A stretch of 64,000 nucleotides of DNA, taken from Bacteroides sp. (GTDB lineage Bacteria; Bacillota; Clostridia; Lachnospirales; Lachnospiraceae). The notes under the pieces were generated by a model. It made no database searches. It had not been told where the DNA came from and saw only the letters and a list, made by a program, of their open reading frames with translations. Shown piece after piece: positions 47,697 to 56,905 of the stretch; positions within the stretch are counted from its first letter, which is position 1, and each line of letters starts with the position of its first letter. Where the stretch lies: NCBI GenBank assembly GCA_023666705.1, contig JAMPBO010000004.1, positions 51,895 to 115,894 of the forward strand, in the 5' to 3' direction. Position numbers and translations under genes: made by a program.

Positions 47697-50600
47697 CTAG
47701 TCAATAAATTTCCGGAGCACGGAAATAAAAACATTCATATCAAGCGGCTTTGCAATATGTGCGTTCATGCCGTTCATCAATGCCGCTTCCTTGTCCTCCT
47801 CCAACGCATTTGCCGTCATGGCAATGATAGGCAGGTCCTTTACATCATTCCTTGGAAGTCTGCGGATGGTTCTGGTAGCTTCGTAACCGTTCATAATCGG
47901 CATCTGTACATCCATTAAAATTGCATCATAATAATTTTCTTCCACCTTTTCCATAATTGCCACCGCATCCGTTCCGTCCGGTGCACTGTCCACAACAAAG
48001 CCCGTCTCCTCCAAAATCATTTGTGCTATCTCTCTGTTCAGCTCAATATCCTCAACCAGAAGAATACGTTTACCGCTAAAATCAGCCAAGGTCCATTCAG
48101 GTGCCTCTGCCTTCTTTTCCAAAAGATTGTTAGCGGCAAGCAGTACCGTCCTCAAATCGGACATAAACATCGGCTTTGCACAAAAAGCAGTAACACCCGC
48201 TGCCCTTGCCTCGTCCTCAATATCTGACCAGTCATAAGCAGTCAAAATTATAATAGGCACTTCATCGCCAACCGCTTCCCGAATCTGCCTTGCAGTTTCC
48301 ACTCCACTCAGCCCCGGCATCTGCCAGTCAACAATAAAGGTATGATAGGAATCTCCTTCATCGTGGGCAACCTTGGCACGGTAAACGGCTTCTTTCCCTG
48401 AGGTCGTCCACTCGGAACGAAGTCCAATCTGCTTTAACATTTTGTCAACGCTGTTACATGTATTGAAATCATCGTCCACAACCAATGCCCTTAATCCCTC
48501 AAGCTCCTTAAGCTGTTCACTATTTTTTTCCGTATCCTGAAGCTTTAATCCAAGCTCTACAGTAAATGTACTTCCCTTACCTGCTTCACTCTCAACACTG
48601 ATGGTACCATTCATCATTTCAACGATATTTTTCGTGATTGCCATTCCAAGCCCTGTGCCCTGAATACCGCTTCGTGTCACGGTATTCTCACGTTCAAACG
48701 GTTCAAATATATGCTCCACAAACTCCTTGGACATTCCAATACCGTTATCCTTAATAATAAACGTATAATCGCCGTATCCATGCCGATACGTGGTCTTTTG
48801 CATAATACGGAAAGAAACCGTTCCACCTGCAGGCGTATATTTCACTGCATTGCTTAACAGGTTAATAAATACCTGATTTAACTTCAATGGGTCAGCAATT
48901 ACATCTTCATTTGCAACCTCAAAGGTATCAATAAACAGCTCAAGCTGCTTTGCCTTAATCTGCGGCTGGATAATATTTACCAAATTGTGCATCAGCTCTG
49001 AAATATTACAATCCTGTTCCTTAATCTGCACCTTTCCGCTCTCTATCCTGCTCATATCAAGGACATCGTTAATCAGGCTGAGCAAATGATTACTGGAGGA
49101 AAGAACCTTTTGCAGGCTGTCCAAAACCTGTTCCTTATTGTCAATGTGGCTGATGGCAATCGTTGAAAATCCAATAATTGCATTCATAGGGGTACGAATG
49201 TCATGGGACATATTGGACAGGAATGTGCTCTTTGCCTTGTTGGCATGCTGTGCCTGCATCAACGCATCCTGAAGTGCCTGTGTCTGCTCCCTCTGCTTTT
49301 TCACCTGCTCTGTAATATCCTTTGACACTACCATAGCCATAATGTCATCCGTCGTCTCATCCATCGTCATTACAAAGGACTGGCGAATACACATCTGCCC
49401 CTCTCCCGGAATTTCCTGCCAATACTCAGTGATTACCTCTCTTTCGCCCTTCTCATAGCATGCAAGCAAATGCTTCAGGTTGACCGTATCGGAATAGCTT
49501 TCCACGGAGTCCTCCAAGACAAGCATCTTGCATTTTTCAAAATATTCCGATGCCTTGCACGGAACGGTAAATCCTGCCATCTTAAGCAAAGATACGCTCT
49601 TGCCATCCACTGTCATTACAATATCCTGTTCAATCAAATCCTTTGTAACATTAAACTCAAACCTGCAGAAGGCATTGGACATAATTGCAATCTGATATTG
49701 CCTCTCCTTACGGTTTGCAAGTGCCCGTTCACGCTGGACACGCAGCTCTTTTTCCTTAATATCCGTTATATTTTGACGGATAAACAATGCCTTAACTGCT
49801 TTGCCATCCTTTCGTTCCAGACAGACTACATTCATGTGCTCCCACTCTGAGCGTCCGTTTTTTATGACAGGACATTCGTACCGCAAATCATTATGCTCAT
49901 CCATAGCCGTAATAATGGCATCCTTATCCATAAAATCAAGAAATTCCTGTCGATGGCTTTCCTCTACCGATGCTGTCAGCCAGTCTACAATATCCTGATA
50001 GCTTCCACGTTCTTCAATCATCATTCCCTCAGGCTTTGTTCCTACAAGATACTGATAAGTATCCTCCTCAAAATCAAACATGGCATATCTGGAAAACAGC
50101 GTATTGACACCACTTATAATGTAGCCCTGCTCCCGGTTTTCCTGCTCTAACAGCTTCCTCCTTGTGGTGGCACGAATTAAAATAAAGACAATGTAAATCA
50201 CAAAAAGGACAATGAGCATAATCTCCAATCGGATTCCCACAAGATTTGCCGCATTCGTCATGCGTTGTGTTATATTTTTAGGAAATGTCTGTACAAGAAC
50301 ATAGTTATTGTGAGGCAGATATGTGACGCAAAGATTGTCCGTTTCATCGGAGTCGGTACACGCAAAAGCACCCGTTCCGCCATTATCAAAAATTTCACGT
50401 GCCTGTTTGGCTATGTCTTTGTCAATCATTCCCTCCGCCAGCAAAATATCAAGAATGTGCCCTTCATGTTCTGTATCATTCGTGCTTGTAATCACCCTGC
50501 CCTCATTGGTACATAAAAACACCTGTGCCTCCTCTCCAAAATATTTGGTGGCAAGTATATTTTTCAGGTATTCATCCGCAAGGAGTGCACCTCTTAATAC

Positions 50601-51086
50601 ACCTATAATTTCTCCATCATAATATATAGGTGCATAAAAGCACCATGCCACTGTATTTTCAAAAAAATGCGGGTCAAATATAATATCCATGTTGCTATTA
50701 CCCTTGATGCCATCTATATAAAAATTTCGTTTTGTAACATCATGCGTCCGTCCGTCAGACGCATAATCCACACCATCTAAATCTGTAAACATAATTGCGT
50801 CAAACTGAGAATTTTCTTCCATCCTTTTCAGCATCTGTACCGTGATAACAGGCTCGTCCAGACCCTCTCCCACATAATATGCATATGTATTGATGCGGCT
50901 TAGGGCATTGTTTAACTCATTGTCAATCTGCTCCGCCCTCATTTGGGCAGAATCCGCCGCATAATCCCTGTTCTGCCCCTCTGTACGTTTGCTGTTTTGT
51001 GACGTAAACCAAAAAAATAAAACGATAATAGCCACCAAAAGAAAAACAGCATAAATAATCTCTTGTAACGACTTTTTCTTTCTCAT
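47697..51086 (-). CDS. Hybrid sensor histidine kinase with two receivers
   Basis: The 1129-residue protein has a first helix (IIYAVFLLVAIIVLFFWF) and a large extracytoplasmic dCache-like sensor up to a second helix (EIMLIVLFVIYIVFILI). PAS-like segments follow, then HisKA (SHDIRTPMNAIIGFST), HATPase (NAVKYTPAGG, GTGLGMAITKN), receiver 1 (ALVVDDDFNTCN) and receiver 2 (ILLVEDIELNREIAQ). ATG at 51086 comes after GGAGGAATAAAC. The hemerythrin-receiver gene follows 83 bp downstream and is a likely partner. Confidence 0.92.
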   Translation of the reverse strand: MRKKKSLQEIIYAVFLLVAIIVLFFWFTSQNSKRTEGQNRDYAADSAQMRAEQIDNELNNALSRINTYAYYVGEGLDEPVITVQMLKRMEENSQFDAIMFTDLDGVDYASDGRTHDVTKRNFYIDGIKGNSNMDIIFDPHFFENTVAWCFYAPIYYDGEIIGVLRGALLADEYLKNILATKYFGEEAQVFLCTNEGRVITSTNDTEHEGHILDILLAEGMIDKDIAKQAREIFDNGGTGAFACTDSDETDNLCVTYLPHNNYVLVQTFPKNITQRMTNAANLVGIRLEIMLIVLFVIYIVFILIRATTRRKLLEQENREQGYIISGVNTLFSRYAMFDFEEDTYQYLVGTKPEGMMIEERGSYQDIVDWLTASVEESHRQEFLDFMDKDAIITAMDEHNDLRYECPVIKNGRSEWEHMNVVCLERKDGKAVKALFIRQNITDIKEKELRVQRERALANRKERQYQIAIMSNAFCRFEFNVTKDLIEQDIVMTVDGKSVSLLKMAGFTVPCKASEYFEKCKMLVLEDSVESYSDTVNLKHLLACYEKGEREVITEYWQEIPGEGQMCIRQSFVMTMDETTDDIMAMVVSKDITEQVKKQREQTQALQDALMQAQHANKAKSTFLSNMSHDIRTPMNAIIGFSTIAISHIDNKEQVLDSLQKVLSSSNHLLSLINDVLDMSRIESGKVQIKEQDCNISELMHNLVNIIQPQIKAKQLELFIDTFEVANEDVIADPLKLNQVFINLLSNAVKYTPAGGTVSFRIMQKTTYRHGYGDYTFIIKDNGIGMSKEFVEHIFEPFERENTVTRSGIQGTGLGMAITKNIVEMMNGTISVESEAGKGSTFTVELGLKLQDTEKNSEQLKELEGLRALVVDDDFNTCNSVDKMLKQIGLRSEWTTSGKEAVYRAKVAHDEGDSYHTFIVDWQMPGLSGVETARQIREAVGDEVPIIILTAYDWSDIEDEARAAGVTAFCAKPMFMSDLRTVLLAANNLLEKKAEAPEWTLADFSGKRILLVEDIELNREIAQMILEETGFVVDSAPDGTDAVAIMEKVEENYYDAILMDVQMPIMNGYEATRTIRRLPRNDVKDLPIIAMTANALEEDKEAALMNGMNAHIAKPLDMNVFISVLRKFID

Positions 51087-51141
51087 GTTTATTCCTCCGC
51101 ATACCTTTTTCAGGGCTCCTCCCAATTTCGCCCTCCTCTAT

Positions 51142-51236
51142 CAGTGTAGCTCAATTCTGCTACGCTTCATCCTACTTATCAACTCCATGCACTTTTCGCA
51201 TTATAATTTTTTGTGCAGGCACAAAACTCTGTAATG
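51142..51236. repeat. Small intergenic repeat, family CAGTGYAG, copy 1
   Basis: The first 35 bases (CAGTGTAGCTCAATTCTGCT onward) are about 80% alike to 56689-56723. The end CTGTAATG is an imperfect inverse of the start. It occupies most of the 51087-51355 gap. No ORF is supported there. Confidence 0.5.
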
Positions 51237-51355
51237 CTCATTATATCACATAAATTACAGTTCGGATGTTTTATTTTTAAATTTTAACGTTGTTCGCCAC
51301 AATTCTATATTTTATGCCATTTCTATCCAAATACACAGAAAGTTCACATAAATTA

Positions 51356-51397
51356 TTAGCACTCACTCTTGACGAGTGCTAATATATATGTTATAAC
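51356..51397 (+). promoter_or_regulatory. CIRCE element and promoter of hsp20
   Basis: TTAGCACTC-N9-GAGTGCTAA (51356-51382) is a perfect CIRCE, the HrcA operator. TTGACG (51369-51374) and TATAAC (51392-51397), 17 bp apart, overlap it. HrcA would thus repress the Hsp20 gene directly. Confidence 0.95.
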
Positions 51398-51446
51398 ACA
51401 TATAGAACAACAAATTACTTTTTAATCAAAAAAGGAGAGATGACCT

Positions 51447-51923
51447 ATGATGACACCTAGTATTTTTAGAGAGAGCTTATTTGACGATTTCTTTGACGGC
51501 TTTTTCGATTTCCCTGTATGGGACGACAGAGCCATGCAAAAGGTCCAAAAAAAGCTATACGGACACAATGCGGCTAACATGATGAAGACGGATGTACAGG
51601 AGCATGATGACAGCTACGAAGTAGACATTGACCTGCCTGGCTTTAAAAAGGAGGAACTTTCTCTTGCACTTACCGACGGCTATTTGGTAATTAAGGCGGC
51701 AAAGGGACTTGACAAAGATGAAAAAGAAACCAAATCTGGCAAATATGTCCGCCATGAGCGTTACGCAGGCAGTATGAGCCGTTCCTTCTATGTAGGTGAA
51801 GATATGAAACAGGAGGACATTCACGCAAAGTATGAAAACGGCGTATTGAAGCTGTCTATCCCGAAGCCGGAACAAAAATACCCTCAGGTTGAGGAGCAAA
51901 AATATATCACAATCGAGGGATAA
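51447..51923 (+). CDS. Small heat shock protein Hsp20
   Basis: A 158-residue alpha-crystallin protein: N-terminal FDDFFDGFFDFP, core EVDIDLPGFKKEELSLAL, and the closing VLKLSIPKPE with the Ile-x-Pro-like tail. These holdases keep unfolding proteins refoldable by DnaK/ClpB, and clpB is also in this window. AAAGGAGAGATGACCT precedes ATG-ATG. CIRCE control of hsp20 is less common than of groESL or dnaK. Confidence 0.95.
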   Translation: MMTPSIFRESLFDDFFDGFFDFPVWDDRAMQKVQKKLYGHNAANMMKTDVQEHDDSYEVDIDLPGFKKEELSLALTDGYLVIKAAKGLDKDEKETKSGKYVRHERYAGSMSRSFYVGEDMKQEDIHAKYENGVLKLSIPKPEQKYPQVEEQKYITIEG

Positions 51924-51966
51924 CGTAAAAGCCCGCTCCCGCCCGGTTACAAATGCAGTAGTACAA

Positions 51967-52006
51967 AAGAAGTGCCCGACACCGTCCAAGGTTGAGGGCA
52001 CTTCTT
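51967..52006 (+). terminator. hsp20 terminator
   Basis: AAGAAGTGCCC pairs with GGGCACTTCTT, followed by TCTTTATA, about 45 bp past the stop codon. Confidence 0.85.
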
Positions 52007-52371
52007 TCTTTATATCGTTCATAGAAAATAATATACTGTCCAGGCAGACTGGCTTTCAACCAAAATAACAAGCCTGTTGCCAACTGAAAATCCAAGGTCA
52101 GTCCAATCCTCCTTCTTAGTATCAGTTCCCATGTTTGAAACTATTTACTGTACCATAGGTTACAATGACTTTATAATAATTGCATACAGTCCCTTATTGT
52201 GATAAAATTATTCCAAAACAACAAGACACATCTTTATGTATATGCAATCGTAACTTTACACACTGTGCTGTATTTTCAGTTATTTACATGGTTTTGCCAT
52301 GTAAATGCAAGTGCGGACATTCTGCGACGCAGATTTTAAAATACGGCGATGGTTCAGGAAGGGGGTCTCCT
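52007..52371. other. Leader region of the EF-G-like gene
   Basis: About 365 bp without a supported gene. It contains the hairpin at 52282-52306 and presumably the promoter of the EF-G-like gene, which I cannot place with confidence. An upstream in-frame extension of that gene exists but begins without a ribosome-binding site. Confidence 0.5.
52282..52306 (+). promoter_or_regulatory. Perfect hairpin ahead of the EF-G-like gene
   Basis: ATTTACATGG-TTTTG-CCATGTAAAT forms ten perfect pairs about 65 bp before the start codon. No T-run follows, so it is not a classical terminator; an operator or a 5'-UTR element is possible. Confidence 0.6.
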
Positions 52372-54447
52372 ATGAATATTTACACCACGGACAAAATTAG
52401 AAATGTTGTATTGCTCGGTCATAGCGGCTGCGGGAAAACAAGCCTTGTGGAAGCCATGGCATACCTTGCTAAAATGACAACACGAATGGGGAAGGTCACG
52501 GACGGCAATACGATAAGCGACTATGACAAGGTGGAAATAAAGCGTCATATTTCCATCAACACCTCAGTTATTCCCATCATATGGGAGGATACAAAGGTTA
52601 ATGTTTTAGACACGCCCGGTGCATTTGATTTTGTCGGGGAGGTTGAGGAAGCGGTATCAGCCTCTGATGCTGCCATCATCGTAGTATCAGGCAAAAACGG
52701 CATTGAGGTCGGAACAAAAAAAGCATGGGAGCTATGCGAAAAATATAAGCTGCCACGGATGATATTCGTTACCAATATGGATAACGATAACGCAAGCTAC
52801 AGACAGGTAGTGCAGGATTTACAGGATATGTACGGCAAGCACATTGCACCGTTCCATCTTCCTGTACGTGAAAACAAGGAATTTGTCGGATATGTAAATG
52901 TGTTACAGCAGCGTGCAAAACGCTGGACCTCACATGGCGACGTGGAAAAAATGGACGTTCCTGAATATTCCGAGGAAAACTTAACAATATGCCGGACGGC
53001 ACTTATGGAGGCTGTGGCTGAGACAAATGATGATTTTCTTGAGCGTTATTTTAACGGCGATGAATTTTCAGAAAACGAAATCCGGCAGGCACTCAGGGTA
53101 AATGTGGCTGAGGGCGGCATTGTGCCTGTGCTTATGGGCTCTAATACATTGGCACGGGGCATCTACACGCTGATGGTTGACATCGTAAAATATCTTCCAA
53201 GTCCTGAAAAGCGTAGCTGCTCAGGCATCAACACAACAACAAACGAGATATTTCATGCTGACTATGATTTCTCAAAACCAAAATCTGCTTATGTATGGAA
53301 AACCATTGCGGATCCATTTATTGGTAAATATTCCCTCATCAAGGTTAATTCAGGTGTATTAAAAACAGACGACATCATGTACAACCACCATAAGGGTGTC
53401 GAGGAAAAAATCGGAAAGCTCTATGTGATGCGTGGCAATAAGCCAGAGGAAACAAAGGAGCTGCATGCAGGCGATATCGGTGCTTTGGCAAAGCTTACCT
53501 CCGTTACAACAACCGATTCACTTTCCACGCAAAAAAATCCTGTTGCCTACCTGCGTACTAACATTTCCACCCCTTATACATATAAGAGATATACCGTAAA
53601 AAAGAAGGGCGACGATGATAAGGTTTCCCAGGCACTGCAAAAGCTCATGTCCGAGGATTTAACCCTCAAGGTTGAAAATGATGCCGCAAACGGGCAAACC
53701 CTGATATACGGAATAGGCGACCAGCATCTTGAAGTCGTGGTCTCAAAGCTCCTAGACAGATATAAGGTTGAAATTGAGCTTGAAAAACCAAGGATAGCGT
53801 TCCACGAAACCATACTGAAAAAATCTGATGTTGAATATAAGTATAAGAAGCAATCCGGCGGACACGGACAGTACGGTCATGTAAAAATGACCTTTGAGCC
53901 ATCGGGAGATTTGGAAACACCATATGTATTTGACCAATGTGTTGTCGGCGGTGCTGTCCCTAAAAATTATTTCCCTGCCGTTGAAAAGGGAATACAAGAG
54001 GCTGTGGCAAACGGACCACTGGCATCATACCCTGCTGTCGGCGTGAAGGCAGTATTATATGACGGCTCATACCACACGGTTGACTCCTCAGAAATGGCAT
54101 TTAAGGTTGCCGCCATACAAGCCTTCAAGAAAGGTTTTATGGAAGCGAAGCCTATTTTATTAGAGCCGATTGCCTCCTTAAAGGTGCTTGTCCCTGACAA
54201 ATATACCGGTGATATCATGGGCGATTTAAACAAACGCCGTGCCCGTATTCTTTCCATGAACCCTGGGGAAAATGGCTACCAGGAAATTGTTGCCGATATT
54301 CCATACATGGAGCTTTACGGCTACAATACCGATTTACGCTCCATAACCGGTGGAAGCGGCACATACTCCTACTCCTTTGCACGATACGAACAGACCCCGC
54401 CTGAGATACAGGAACGGGAGGTTGCCCTGCGGGGTGATAAAGGGTAA
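52372..54447 (+). CDS. Divergent EF-G paralog (FusA2-like translational GTPase)
   Basis: The 691-residue protein keeps the EF-G domain order but with changed motifs: G1 LGHSGCGKTS, G3 DTPGAFDF (Gly-His replaced) and G4 TNMDND instead of NKMD. The G3 His-to-Ala change removes the residue used for GTP hydrolysis in canonical EF-G. C-terminal domains IV and V (QSGGHGQYGHVKMTFEP, PYMELYGYNTDLRS) are well kept. Related EF-G-like proteins act in stress, ribosome recycling or antibiotic protection. ATG at 52372 follows GGAAGGGGGTCTCCT. Confidence 0.9.
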   Translation: MNIYTTDKIRNVVLLGHSGCGKTSLVEAMAYLAKMTTRMGKVTDGNTISDYDKVEIKRHISINTSVIPIIWEDTKVNVLDTPGAFDFVGEVEEAVSASDAAIIVVSGKNGIEVGTKKAWELCEKYKLPRMIFVTNMDNDNASYRQVVQDLQDMYGKHIAPFHLPVRENKEFVGYVNVLQQRAKRWTSHGDVEKMDVPEYSEENLTICRTALMEAVAETNDDFLERYFNGDEFSENEIRQALRVNVAEGGIVPVLMGSNTLARGIYTLMVDIVKYLPSPEKRSCSGINTTTNEIFHADYDFSKPKSAYVWKTIADPFIGKYSLIKVNSGVLKTDDIMYNHHKGVEEKIGKLYVMRGNKPEETKELHAGDIGALAKLTSVTTTDSLSTQKNPVAYLRTNISTPYTYKRYTVKKKGDDDKVSQALQKLMSEDLTLKVENDAANGQTLIYGIGDQHLEVVVSKLLDRYKVEIELEKPRIAFHETILKKSDVEYKYKKQSGGHGQYGHVKMTFEPSGDLETPYVFDQCVVGGAVPKNYFPAVEKGIQEAVANGPLASYPAVGVKAVLYDGSYHTVDSSEMAFKVAAIQAFKKGFMEAKPILLEPIASLKVLVPDKYTGDIMGDLNKRRARILSMNPGENGYQEIVADIPYMELYGYNTDLRSITGGSGTYSYSFARYEQTPPEIQEREVALRGDKG

Positions 54448-54574
54448 TGTAAGTTTTGGAGTTGAACACCACGCAGTTATAAGAACACCGTATGATGACA
54501 GATAATGGATAACGCACATTTTTGAAATAACTCAGTAACTGGTTGTGGAAGAATTTAAGTTTATAAGAAACAAA

Positions 54575-54615
54575 CGACCTCGGAACTGTCGCTTCCATTG
54601 ACGTTTCCGGGGTCG
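54575..54615 (+). terminator. Terminator of the EF-G-like gene
   Basis: CGACCTCGGAA pairs imperfectly with TTCCGGGGTCG, then CTTTTA. It lies about 130 bp past the stop codon. Confidence 0.7.
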
Positions 54616-54695
54616 CTTTTACTAAGTGAAACCATGGCATCATTAACTACCATTTACAGCTTCTTTATTCTGTCTTAATTAACGTGTCTATTTCC

Positions 54696-55189
54696 TTATT
54701 CATTAATTTTTTCCATCAATTGTTCGTACAATTGCTCACTAATATGTCTTCCATTATTTTTCATAACATTAATACACTGCTTTATTTCATCAGCAGACAA
54801 TAACTTTTCTTCAAATGCGGTCATTAGTATGCCAACCGTACCCATAATCCTTAGCCCCATTTGTTTTGCCACTTGTCTACCCTTCAGTTCATCCATCAAT
54901 AGAATATCCGCTTTCATTTCATCAGATAAAATAATTGCTTCACTTTCTCCTTCATCCAATCCAGTAGCCCGCCTTAATAAAGCAACCGATTTTTATCTTC
55001 TACATCAACCTTTTGAATATACTCTGATTGAAGAATCTCGATTGCTTCCCGTTTAAAGTTATCGTTTGAAGTTAATTCCCTATATACCGCATATGGTATC
55101 TGTATTTCACCAAAGAGGTGATGCAAAAGCTCCAAGCGTCCGATTTTAAGCAATGATATCAATGGTGTTGTGTCCGATATAATAATCAT
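54696..55189 (-). pseudogene. DUF3368 PIN-type toxin gene with a frameshift
   Basis: The N-terminal part (IIISDTTPLISLLKIGRLELL) carries the first PIN Asp, and YAVYREL. The frame ends shortly after VDVEDK. The next frame continues LLRRATGLDEGESEAIILS and ILLMDELKGRQVAKQMGL, which hold the remaining acidic residues. One missing base in an A-tract (plus T5 at 54990-54994) restores a single DUF3368 chain. ATG at 55189 overlaps the antitoxin stop as ATGA. The toxin is probably inactive, unless the lesion is a sequencing error or is bypassed. Confidence 0.85.
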
Positions 55190-55482
55190 ACTATCTCCTC
55201 TTTCATCTTGCGATAACACTGAATTTCCTCTTCAACCTCGCTAATATCCATATTTAAGTATGCCAATCCCAAATTATTATATAGTTCAATCAGTTCCCAT
55301 TTCGATATTCCAAGCATTTCCGCTGCTTTTCCATGTGAAATTGTCAGATTTTTTATATATGGATATAACAAAAGGGCATTTCTCTGTAACACCATATCTT
55401 TGTCTTCCATCGCAACATAAGATACCATTTCTGTGGGTACAGTAATATTTACCGAAGTAATTTCTACATTTGTCCTTGCCAT
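55186..55482 (-). CDS. UPF0175 antitoxin-like protein
   Basis: The 98-residue protein has the UPF0175 pattern: a beta/helix N-terminus (VNITVPTEMVSYV), a helix with RNALLLYPYIKNLTISHGKA, and the HTH-like AAEMLGISKWELIELYNNLG. These proteins pair with DUF3368 toxins. ATG at 55482 follows GGAGGTTGCGTATT. Its stop overlaps the toxin start by four bases. Confidence 0.88.
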   Translation of the reverse strand: MARTNVEITSVNITVPTEMVSYVAMEDKDMVLQRNALLLYPYIKNLTISHGKAAEMLGISKWELIELYNNLGLAYLNMDISEVEEEIQCYRKMKEEIV

Positions 55483-55555
55483 AATACGCAACCTCCTTGC
55501 ATAAGCTTCCAAATTGATTGTACTACAAAAAATCCAAATCGTCATTTTGTATTTT

Positions 55556-55960
55556 TTAATTTGGCAAATTAGATAATTCCTTCTGTAAGTCTGAAATATA
55601 CTGCTTCTGTTGTTTCTTCAAATACAGTTTTACAAAAGGCTTCATAAAAAATTTTTTTGCCTCTGCTGTTTCCGTAAAATCCAACTTTGTTTCATCGCCC
55701 TTTTTCGTAAATATGCCAGTCCAATGTCCTTTCATATTGTCATTTTCCATGTCAAATTCCCATCGCTCACACGGCTTGGTTACGGTAATAGTAAAGGTAG
55801 TCGCATAGCCTTCCTTTGTGTATTCAACAAATGTTTTTTCGTCTTTTATCTCTATCCTATCCAGGTCACTCCGCCACGCATAGTTATGAAGTGACGTAAC
55901 TGTATCCCACACCTTTTTAATATCACTATGAAAAACTACTTTTATATTTGATACTGCCAT
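55556..55960 (-). CDS. SRPBCC/polyketide-cyclase-like small protein
   Basis: The 134-residue sequence fits the START/SRPBCC fold: VVFHSDIKKVWDTVTSLHNY at the start, FVEYTKEGYATTFTIT, WEFDMEND, and a long C-terminal helix (KKQQKQYISDLQKELSNL). Ligand unknown. GGAGGATTTAAA precedes ATG. It is 11 bp downstream of the nitroreductase gene and probably co-transcribed. Confidence 0.85.
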   Translation of the reverse strand: MAVSNIKVVFHSDIKKVWDTVTSLHNYAWRSDLDRIEIKDEKTFVEYTKEGYATTFTITVTKPCERWEFDMENDNMKGHWTGIFTKKGDETKLDFTETAEAKKFFMKPFVKLYLKKQQKQYISDLQKELSNLPN

Positions 55961-55971
55961 TTTAAATCCTC

Positions 55972-56568
55972 CTATAATCTATATTCAACAATCTCATCAA
56001 ATGGCTTTCGCGGTCTTTTATCGGGCTGTTCATTCGCATACCCTATTGCGATTGCACAGGCAAGCTGCTTGTCCGTATTCAAATAGGAAATAAGCTCCCT
56101 GTAAGCAAAGCAGGTGTTGGCAATCCACAGGGCACCCAGACCAAGCTCCTCTGCTGCAAGCAGCATATTTTCAACTGCGGCACCGATAGCAAGGCTGTCA
56201 CAAATCTCTGCTATCCTTTCATCATTACCAAGGGAAAGGAACGGCGATTTTCCATTTGTATTCATAACAAGAATGATAACAGGTGCCTCCTGCATAATCC
56301 GAAGCGTGTTTCGGGCATCTGCAAGACCATAGCGTGATTTGGGCAAATCCGTTATGCCCTGTTCTTCTCTCTTCAGTCCATCTTCCATGGCATCAAGCAG
56401 CTCCTTTTTATGCCCACCTGCAAAAACAATATAGTGCCACGGCTGTCTGTTTTTCGCAGACGGTGCCGCCCTTCCTGCGTCCAAAATTTTGTTTATCAGC
56501 TCCATTGGCACAGCTTTTTGCTGAAATTTTCTGATACTTCTTCTTTTCTGTATGGCATCCAACGACAT
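55972..56568 (-). CDS. Nitroreductase family FMN oxidoreductase
   Basis: The 198-residue protein has KRRSIRKFQ (FMN phosphate contact), AAPSAKNRQPWHYIVF, the AAVENMLLAAEELGLGALWI helix and the C-terminal RPRKPFDEIVEY. The substrate is not evident. ATG at 56568 follows GGAGATAACTGCT; the longer frame runs into an upstream repeat and has no ribosome-binding site. Confidence 0.92.
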   Translation of the reverse strand: MSLDAIQKRRSIRKFQQKAVPMELINKILDAGRAAPSAKNRQPWHYIVFAGGHKKELLDAMEDGLKREEQGITDLPKSRYGLADARNTLRIMQEAPVIILVMNTNGKSPFLSLGNDERIAEICDSLAIGAAVENMLLAAEELGLGALWIANTCFAYRELISYLNTDKQLACAIAIGYANEQPDKRPRKPFDEIVEYRL

Positions 56569-56688
56569 AGCAGTTATCTCCAAAAAATAAACATATACCT
56601 TATCGTCAACCAAAGATTGGCGATGTACCATTTGCAATGTTCTTTCGCAAAGTAAAATATACATTTACATATATATACCATGTGTCCA

Positions 56689-56802
56689 CAGTGCAGCTCG
56701 ATTTCGTTACGATTCATCTCGCTCACGGGCATTCGCCCTATCAAACTGTAATCTGAAAAAAGTTCTGCAAGCAGCCGTTTTTTCAGATTACAATCTGCAC
56801 TG
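56689..56802. repeat. Small intergenic repeat, family CAGTGYAG, copy 2
   Basis: It starts CAGTGCAG (56689-56696) and ends with its exact complement CTGCACTG (56795-56802). Inside is a 15-bp hairpin TGTAATCTGAAAAAA / TTTTTTCAGATTACA. The first 35 bases resemble 51142-51176. It fills much of the gap 56569-56905, which also holds the start region of the SirTM gene; nothing else is seen there. Confidence 0.65.
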
Positions 56803-56905
56803 CTCATTGCTTTCGTGTATATTATATCATAGGTTACAAAAATGTGCGTACTTTTCTCCTTCTGCTTCTCCTGTTACAATATTGTTAAAAAAGGAGGACT
56901 TTCCC

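Noticed and set aside
54974..55000. Programmed frameshift in the DUF3368 gene
   Set aside because: The A-tract does not form a canonical slippery heptamer in the required frame and no downstream structure is evident; indel or sequencing error is more likely.
56574..56807. Longer N-terminus for the nitroreductase region as a separate small gene
   Set aside because: The frame is translated from the inverted repeat at 56689-56802 and lacks a ribosome-binding site.
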